Shown here: positions 59,339 through 64,000 of the stretch, piece after piece | Layout of the letters: each line of letters begins with the position of its first letter | Numbering within the stretch: position 1 is the first letter of the stretch | Source: Dyadobacter sp. SG02 | GTDB taxonomy: Bacteria > Bacteroidota > Bacteroidia > Cytophagales > Spirosomataceae | DNA length: 64,000 bases | Assembly: GCF_900109045.1 (NCBI RefSeq) | Contig: NZ_FNYL01000020.1 | Span: 79,315-143,314 of the forward strand | Reading direction: 5' to 3' | Position numbers and translations under genes: made by a program | The notes under the pieces: model-generated | What the model saw: the letters and a program-made list of their open reading frames with translations, nothing else | The model's database searches: none | Told to the model about the DNA's origin: nothing

Positions 59339-61066
59339 ATGAAAAGCATTAATATATTAAAAAACACATCCAGAGTCGCGGCAGGCATGCTATTGCTGGC
59401 GACCGTCGGTTGTACCAATCTCGACGAGGAGCTTTACGACCGGATCACTTCCGACAACTTCCTCCAAACGCGTGAAGACGTTACCCGCGACTTCCTCCGC
59501 GCATTCGAACACAGCTATTGGAGCATCCAGGGCGGCAGCACCTTCATGTTGCAGGAAAACAGCTCCGACGAGATCATGACCCCGAACCGCCAGGGCGACT
59601 GGTTCGATGGCGGGCAGTTCCAGCGCGTGCATTACCACGCCTGGACACCCAACGACGGCTACACGGCCGATCCCTGGAATGCATTGTACGGCGGGGTGAC
59701 GCTAGCCACCAACTCGCTGGAAGATTTGCAGGGCATTAAGGACCCTTCGAAGTTTGACATGACCCAGGCCGAACTCGACGGCATGATTGCCGAGTTACGC
59801 ACGCTCCGCGCGTGGCTGAACATCCGCCTGCTGGACTTCTACCGCAATATCGTGATAGTAACGAAGGTAAAGGGCGAAACGACCGGCGGACCGCAGGTGC
59901 CGCCTCAGGAAGCATTTGCTTTCATCGAAAACGAATTGAAAGAAGCACTTCCAAAGCTGCCGACGGTACAAAGCCTGGGCGCGAATGCGGTGGGCCGCTG
60001 GACGCAGGGTGGCGCAACGTCACTGCTGGTAAGGTTGTACCTCAACTCGAAAGTGTATACCGGCACCGACCGTTTCGCCGATTGCGCGAAGCTTTGCCAG
60101 GAAATGATCGACGGCAAATATGGTACCTACGCCCTCGAATCGCGCTGGGACGCGCCGTTCGACTATAACAATGCTACTTCGAAGGAGACGGTATTCGGTT
60201 TCCCGGGCAGTTTCGGGCTTACGCACTGGCAGTACGACGGCGGTATGTATTTCTGGATGCTGCCCAACCTGGCGCCGAGCTATTTCGGGTTCACCGATTT
60301 TGGGAATGCCAACCCTAAATATGCGATGCAACCGGGCCTCGACGTGGACGGAAAGGAATATCCGCACGCATTGGGCAAGCCGTTCGTGAAGTTCCAGAAA
60401 TATCCGGATGATGTTCGCTTGAAAAAATACAAGAACCTGGGCAATAGCAAACGCGAGGGAATGTTCCTGCACGGTTACCTGACCTATACCAATTCAGCCG
60501 GCAAGCCCGACACCGTTCGCGGTTTCAAAGGTCCTTATGCCTTGTATTTCCGCGATCAGGTTGGCAAGTTCCTCGACGCAAAACCAGGTACACCGATCGC
60601 CGACAAGGTTTCGAACATGAACAATGCGGATAATAACTCCGGTATCTTCCCTGTGAAATACCCGTTCTACCCTAGCGACGACCTGAACAAGATTTCTTCG
60701 GCTTATGCGGAGATCCGTTTCGCGGAAATCTACTATTCACTGGCCGAATGCAAATACCGTGCGGGCGACAAAGCAGGTGCTGCCGCATTGCTCAACGCGG
60801 TACGCAAACGCAACTACCCGACCGGTTCGCCAAGCCTTTACAAAGCCGACGGCACTCAGCTCACCGACCAGGAAATGATCGACGAATGGGGACGCGAGTT
60901 CCTAGTAGAAGGCCGTCGCCGTACGGACATGATCCGCTGGGGCGTGTTCAACAAAGGCACCTGGTGGGACAAAACAGCCGACGCCGACAACCATACCGAA
61001 ATCTTCCCGATCGGGCAGACGGTACTGAACTCGTCGCCGCAACTAAAACAAAACCCGGGCTATTAA
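59339..61066 (+). CDS. SusD/RagB nutrient-binding lipoprotein 2
   Basis: 575 residues. Lipoprotein signal (RVAAGMLLLATVGC, mature N-terminal Cys), the helical SusD fold (ELRTLRAWLNIRLLDFYRNIVIV, SLLVRLYLNSKVYTGTDRFADC, SAYAEIRFAEIYYSLAECKYRAGDKAGAAALLNAVRKRNYP) and an LKQNPGY end. Cofunctions with SusC 2 at the cell surface. Followed by the hairpin repeat array. Confidence 0.96.
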   Translation: MKSINILKNTSRVAAGMLLLATVGCTNLDEELYDRITSDNFLQTREDVTRDFLRAFEHSYWSIQGGSTFMLQENSSDEIMTPNRQGDWFDGGQFQRVHYHAWTPNDGYTADPWNALYGGVTLATNSLEDLQGIKDPSKFDMTQAELDGMIAELRTLRAWLNIRLLDFYRNIVIVTKVKGETTGGPQVPPQEAFAFIENELKEALPKLPTVQSLGANAVGRWTQGGATSLLVRLYLNSKVYTGTDRFADCAKLCQEMIDGKYGTYALESRWDAPFDYNNATSKETVFGFPGSFGLTHWQYDGGMYFWMLPNLAPSYFGFTDFGNANPKYAMQPGLDVDGKEYPHALGKPFVKFQKYPDDVRLKKYKNLGNSKREGMFLHGYLTYTNSAGKPDTVRGFKGPYALYFRDQVGKFLDAKPGTPIADKVSNMNNADNNSGIFPVKYPFYPSDDLNKISSAYAEIRFAEIYYSLAECKYRAGDKAGAAALLNAVRKRNYPTGSPSLYKADGTQLTDQEMIDEWGREFLVEGRRRTDMIRWGVFNKGTWWDKTADADNHTEIFPIGQTVLNSSPQLKQNPGY

Positions 61067-61082
61067 TCAATTTAATCGAGTC

Positions 61083-61486
61083 CCGTCGGTTAAAACCGAC
61101 GGCTATGGATTTGAATTTTTTAATCCATTCCCGTTGATTTCAATCAACGGACAGAATTTGAATCATATAATCCATTCCCGTTGATTTTAATCAACGGATG
61201 AGAATTTGAATCTTATTAATCCATTCCCGTTGATTTTAATCAACGGATTGAATTTGAATCATACTAATCCATTCCCGTTGATTTTAATCGACGGATAAGA
61301 ATTTGAATCATATAATCCATTCCCGTTGATTTTAATCGACGGATAAGAATTTGAATCATATAATCCATTCCCGTCGATTTTAATCGATGGATGAGAATTT
61401 GAATCTAATAATCCATTCCCGTTGATTTTAATCAACGGATGAGAATTTAAATCATATAATCTATTTCCGTCGATTTTAATCGACGG
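61083..61486. repeat. Array of nine covarying hairpin repeats, period about 48 bp
   Basis: Nine units with a 20-bp inverted repeat such as CCGTTGATTTTAATCAACGG start at 61083, 61131, 61178, 61227, 61275, 61323, 61371, 61419 and 61467 (period 47-49). Between them runs a conserved AT-rich linker (ATGAGAATTTGAATCATATA). In most units changes inside one arm are matched in the other: CCGTCGGTT with AACCGACGG (first), CCGTTGATT with AATCAACGG (second, third, fourth and eighth arrays of arms), CCGTCGATT with AATCGACGG (last). Units at 61275 and 61323 keep a G-T pair. It looks like a REP-type repeat; no RAYT transposase is in the window. No gene overlaps. Confidence 0.9.
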
Positions 61487-61490
61487 ATGG

Positions 61491-61538
61491 GATAATGGGA
61501 TAATGAGATAATGAAAGAATGAAAAAATGAAAGAATCA
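61491..61538 (+). repeat. Six-copy octamer repeat
   Basis: GATAATGG, GATAATGA, GATAATGA, AAGAATGA, AAAAATGA and AAGAATCA run head to tail right after the hairpin array. It is probably a slipped-strand product. No gene or promoter function is visible; it lies in the 650-bp gap before the sensor kinase. Confidence 0.7.
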
Positions 61539-61722
61539 CAAATCAGCTAATGATTTGATCAGATATTAACTAAAACCGATGACTGAACACTGTCACAAGG
61601 GGCGCGGGATTCATCCCGCCGCCCCGGGACGGTGGATGCGCCTCACAAGGGCGCATTTTTTATTTTTCTTGCATTTCAGTCGAAAGTTTGTAATATTTAT
61701 TCGGAGTGATTCGGGACTTACT

Positions 61723-63627
61723 ATGACGCTAACTTGCTATATCAGAGGTATTTTCATTTGCCTGGCGTTATCCTTGGGGCCGTTCCGGTCGGTTTGGGCG
61801 CAGGTAAGCAAGATTCGCGAGCTGCAATTGAGTCTTCCTGCCATCCGTGACAGTACGAACTACGTCGATGTCGTCAACCGTATTTCCCTGCTTTTTTACG
61901 AACAAAATGCCGACAGCACGCTTTATTATGCGTTGGAAGCCCGGCAGATAGCCTACCGGAACGACTATGAAAGAGGCCGGGCCGACGCTACCAACAACCT
62001 GGGTGTTGTTTTCGATATCAAGGGTAACATCCAGCTCGCGTTACGGTATTATAATGACGCGTATAACCAGTATGTTACACTGCGCGATTCTTCCAATATC
62101 GTGCAGACACTCATGAATATCGGCTCGGTATATAATGTGAGTGGCCGGGACGACAAGGCGCAGGCCCATTACGACCGCGCGATGGCACTCGGCGATCGCA
62201 TAGAGCACGATTCCATCACCGCGATTTTGATTTACAACTATATTCTCCTCTACCCGCAGAAATTCAGTCGTAGCCGTCGCACAGCGCTGATCGACCGGGC
62301 TTATGGCATCGCGCACAAGTACCGCGATGTCCGCCTCGAACTGGCGATCGACCAGCTCCGGGCTACCGAGCTGATTGAAACCGGCCAGCGGGAAAAGGGG
62401 CTCGCTTTTTTGGAACAGACATTGAATAAGGCACTGGCATTGGAACTGAATTACCTCAGCATGGATCTCCTGCTCGACCTCGGCGACCATTACCTCGCGG
62501 AGGACCGGGACAGAGCGCTCCGGTTTTACAACAAAGCCCTCGACCTGGCAGAGCAAAAGAACTATCGTATGTACGCACGCGATGTGTGCAAGAAGTTGTA
62601 CGACCATTACGCGGGCCGTCACGAGAATGTCCAGGCATTCATTTACAGTCAAAAACTGCTAAAATTGTTCGAAGAACAAGCCGAGATAGACCGGGTTTCG
62701 GGGATCGATTATATTGAATATGCCGTGAAGGACCAGCAGCTTATTTCGGAGCAGATAAAGTCGAAATACAATGCGCAAATGCTGTCGCTGGCTGTGGCTG
62801 TGTGCGTGCTGACGTTGCTGAGTATTCTGGTACTCTGGCGCAACTGGAAGCTGAGCAAGAAGACCAACCGTGTGCTGACGATGCAGTTCAGGCAACTGGA
62901 ATCGACTACCGACGCTTTGGAAAAAAGCAATCAGAATTACGCGAGGCTGATCAAGATTTTGGCGCACGACCTCCGTAACCCGATCGGAGGGATCAATGCA
63001 TTGTGTTCACTCCTGCAAGACGACGACACGACAGCCGAAGAGGCGAGCCAGTATGTGGGGCTGATCCGCGAGTCGAGCACGACCTGCCTGCATATGATCA
63101 GCGATCTGCTGCAAACCGATTTTGATTTTAAGGAAACCGAATTACACAAAAAGACGGTCGATCTGCCCGTTTTCCTCGATCAGGCGGTGACCCTGCTGAC
63201 GTTCCGCGCAGCCGAAAAGAACCAGCGGCTCGTTCTCGAAGATCCCTCGCGCGTGATGGTGAATGCAGATCCGGACAAACTGCTGCGTGTTTTGAACAAT
63301 CTGATCGTTAATGCGATCAAGTTCAGCCCGGAAGGCGAGACGATCCGGGTCGTTACAGCGCAATCGGATAAAGGCGTTACCATTTCTGTGGAAGATAACG
63401 GGTTAGGCATTCCTCAGGAAGCCATTCCTAACCTTTTCGACCCTTTCACGACCTCCAAGCGCCCCGGTACGGCCGGGGAGCAGGCATTTGGTTTGGGTTT
63501 GTATATTTCAAAACAGATCGTGGAAGCCCACGGAGGGAAGCTCTCGTTCAAAACCGAAGAGGGGAGCGGCACTACTTTCTACATTTTCTTGCCCGGAGAG
63601 AATGTCGATTCACTCTCTCCGGCGTGA
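61723..63627 (+). CDS. TPR-domain sensor histidine kinase
   Basis: 634 residues from the ATG at 61723 (MTLTCYIRGIFICLALSLG); the frame is open from 61579 but adds a poor stretch. Signal peptide ending in WAQ, then TPR repeats about 60-380 (YYNDAYNQYVTLRDSSNIVQTLMNIGSVYNVSGRDDKA), a membrane helix (LSLAVAVCVLTLLSILVLWRNW), coiled coil, HisKA with H in KILAHDLRNPIGGINALCSLL and an HATPase domain (NNLIVNAIKFSPEG, DNGLGI, GLGLYISKQIVEAHGGKL). No response regulator is next to it, so its partner is elsewhere. Signal unknown. Confidence 0.9.
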   Translation: MTLTCYIRGIFICLALSLGPFRSVWAQVSKIRELQLSLPAIRDSTNYVDVVNRISLLFYEQNADSTLYYALEARQIAYRNDYERGRADATNNLGVVFDIKGNIQLALRYYNDAYNQYVTLRDSSNIVQTLMNIGSVYNVSGRDDKAQAHYDRAMALGDRIEHDSITAILIYNYILLYPQKFSRSRRTALIDRAYGIAHKYRDVRLELAIDQLRATELIETGQREKGLAFLEQTLNKALALELNYLSMDLLLDLGDHYLAEDRDRALRFYNKALDLAEQKNYRMYARDVCKKLYDHYAGRHENVQAFIYSQKLLKLFEEQAEIDRVSGIDYIEYAVKDQQLISEQIKSKYNAQMLSLAVAVCVLTLLSILVLWRNWKLSKKTNRVLTMQFRQLESTTDALEKSNQNYARLIKILAHDLRNPIGGINALCSLLQDDDTTAEEASQYVGLIRESSTTCLHMISDLLQTDFDFKETELHKKTVDLPVFLDQAVTLLTFRAAEKNQRLVLEDPSRVMVNADPDKLLRVLNNLIVNAIKFSPEGETIRVVTAQSDKGVTISVEDNGLGIPQEAIPNLFDPFTTSKRPGTAGEQAFGLGLYISKQIVEAHGGKLSFKTEEGSGTTFYIFLPGENVDSLSPA

Positions 63628-63647
63628 GGGGGGTATCTGTCATTTCT

Positions 63648-64000
63648 ATGAGGGTGTCTCAAAAAGGCACCTTCTTTTGTTATATGGGCTTTGCCGATTT
63701 TCTGTGATTGATTATCTTTAGGTATTAGCAATCCAGGAAAGATGGCCCGACGACAACCTACCTTCAAGCCTTATAATCAGCAGCAATTAATGCTGCTTCC
63801 TCCAAGTTTAGATGAGTTAATCTCCAAAGACCATGCTTGTCGGGTGGTCAACGATGTGATCAATAGCATCAGTTTAGAGCCGCTTCATTCAGCCTATCAC
63901 ACGATCGGGTCTTCGAGTTATCACCCGCAGATGCTTCTTAAAGTGCTCGTTTATGGTTATGTGAGCAACATCTATTCAAGCCGTAAACTGGAAGCAGCCT
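63648..64000 (+). mobile_element. Left part of an IS1182-type insertion sequence
   Basis: The element begins near 63648 with GAGGGTGTCTCAAAAAGGCA, the form of an IS1182 inverted-repeat end, 20 bp after the sensor-kinase stop. The transposase gene starts at 63742 and runs past the window edge. The right end and target duplication are outside the window. Confidence 0.75.
63742..64000 (+). CDS. IS1182-family transposase, N-terminal part
   Basis: 86 codons before the window ends. The sequence MARRQPTFKPYNQQQLMLLP continues as SLDELISKDHACRVVNDVIN and SYHPQMLLKVLVYGYVSNIYSSRKLEAA, the typical DUF772 N-terminal domain of IS1182 and IS5-type transposases. A ribosome site (AGGAAAG) lies 4-10 bp before the ATG. 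No frameshift in the visible part, so the element may be active. Confidence 0.85.
   Translation, partial: MARRQPTFKPYNQQQLMLLPPSLDELISKDHACRVVNDVINSISLEPLHSAYHTIGSSSYHPQMLLKVLVYGYVSNIYSSRKLEAA

Noticed and set aside
61083..61486. Repeat array as a CRISPR
   Set aside because: The 'spacers' are alike, the repeated part is itself the palindrome, period is 48 bp and no cas gene is near.
63596..63632. Hairpin CCGGAGAGAATG/CACTCTCTCCGG at the end of the TPR kinase gene as a terminator
   Set aside because: Its stem lies inside the coding end and no T-run follows.

Overview
The window looks like a chromosome segment of a Bacteroidota bacterium, most likely Cytophagales/Spirosomataceae and perhaps Dyadobacter-like (genus is inference). 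The signs are two SusC/SusD pairs, a one-piece hybrid two-component regulator, a FecI/FecR/TonB-receptor set, a secreted glycosidase with a type IX secretion tail, MocR and WYL regulators, and -7 boxes of the TAnnTTTG type. No replication origin, prophage, CRISPR array or rRNA was seen.

Layout. 1-9077: small redox and detoxification genes (two AhpD-like proteins, nitroreductase, quinone-oxidoreductase-like enzyme, OsmC, DoxX, two acetyltransferases, a TMEM175-like channel) with MocR and Crp/Fnr regulators. 9221-16840: an SDR gene remnant, then an all-minus cluster made of a NarL-type sensor kinase and regulator, a papain-like cysteine protease, an unknown protein, a polytopic membrane protein, a Trp/Pro-rich protein, a small unknown protein and a metzincin-type zinc protease. 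16964-20617: scarred, AT-rich DNA with a truncated HEPN gene, a decayed IS3 element, a PQQ-repeat lipoprotein and an orphan CdiI-like immunity gene. 20876-29806: LuxR regulator, fatty-acid desaturase, transglutaminase, two GT4 glycosyltransferases, GH130, lipid-A-type acyltransferase and cold-shock protein. 29950-32759: small unknown genes, an aerolysin-like (ETX/MTX2) protein and a RidA protein. 32852-42552: a T9SS-secreted glycosidase with a divergent SusCD pair, a PhyH dioxygenase and an outer-membrane-type protein. 42663-47614: an RNA-repair locus. 47657-52054: siderophore-type TonB receptor with FecR and ECF sigma factor. 52113-61066: hybrid regulator divergent from a second SusCD pair. 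61083-61538: nine hairpin repeats and an octamer repeat. 61723-64000: TPR sensor kinase and the left part of an IS1182-type element.

The most striking part is 42663-47290. A WYL regulator is divergent from rtcB and a TROVE (Ro60-like) gene, with a perfect inverted repeat between them. Directly after TROVE I find three tandem RNAs that can each be folded by hand into a Y-RNA-like shape: an outer helix, a conserved asymmetric internal loop (TGYCGTA opposite GCCTGTTRC in two of the three), an inner helix, then GATACTTCG and a T-arm. The middle RNA also has a 7-bp acceptor-like stem capped by a CUUG tetraloop and a canonical D-arm, in circularly permuted order (T-arm, acceptor, D-arm). RtcB, a Ro protein and tRNA-mimicking Y RNAs are known partners in other bacteria; the three-copy arrangement and the WYL control seen here deserve a check.

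Other leads are the two-protease/two-component cluster at 9428-16840, the aerolysin-like protein with its small neighbour at 30924-32309, the covarying hairpin array at 61083-61486, and two well-placed operator candidates (1228-1277 for MocR, 56167-56194 for the hybrid regulator). All protein family calls were made by eye from motifs; no database search was run.
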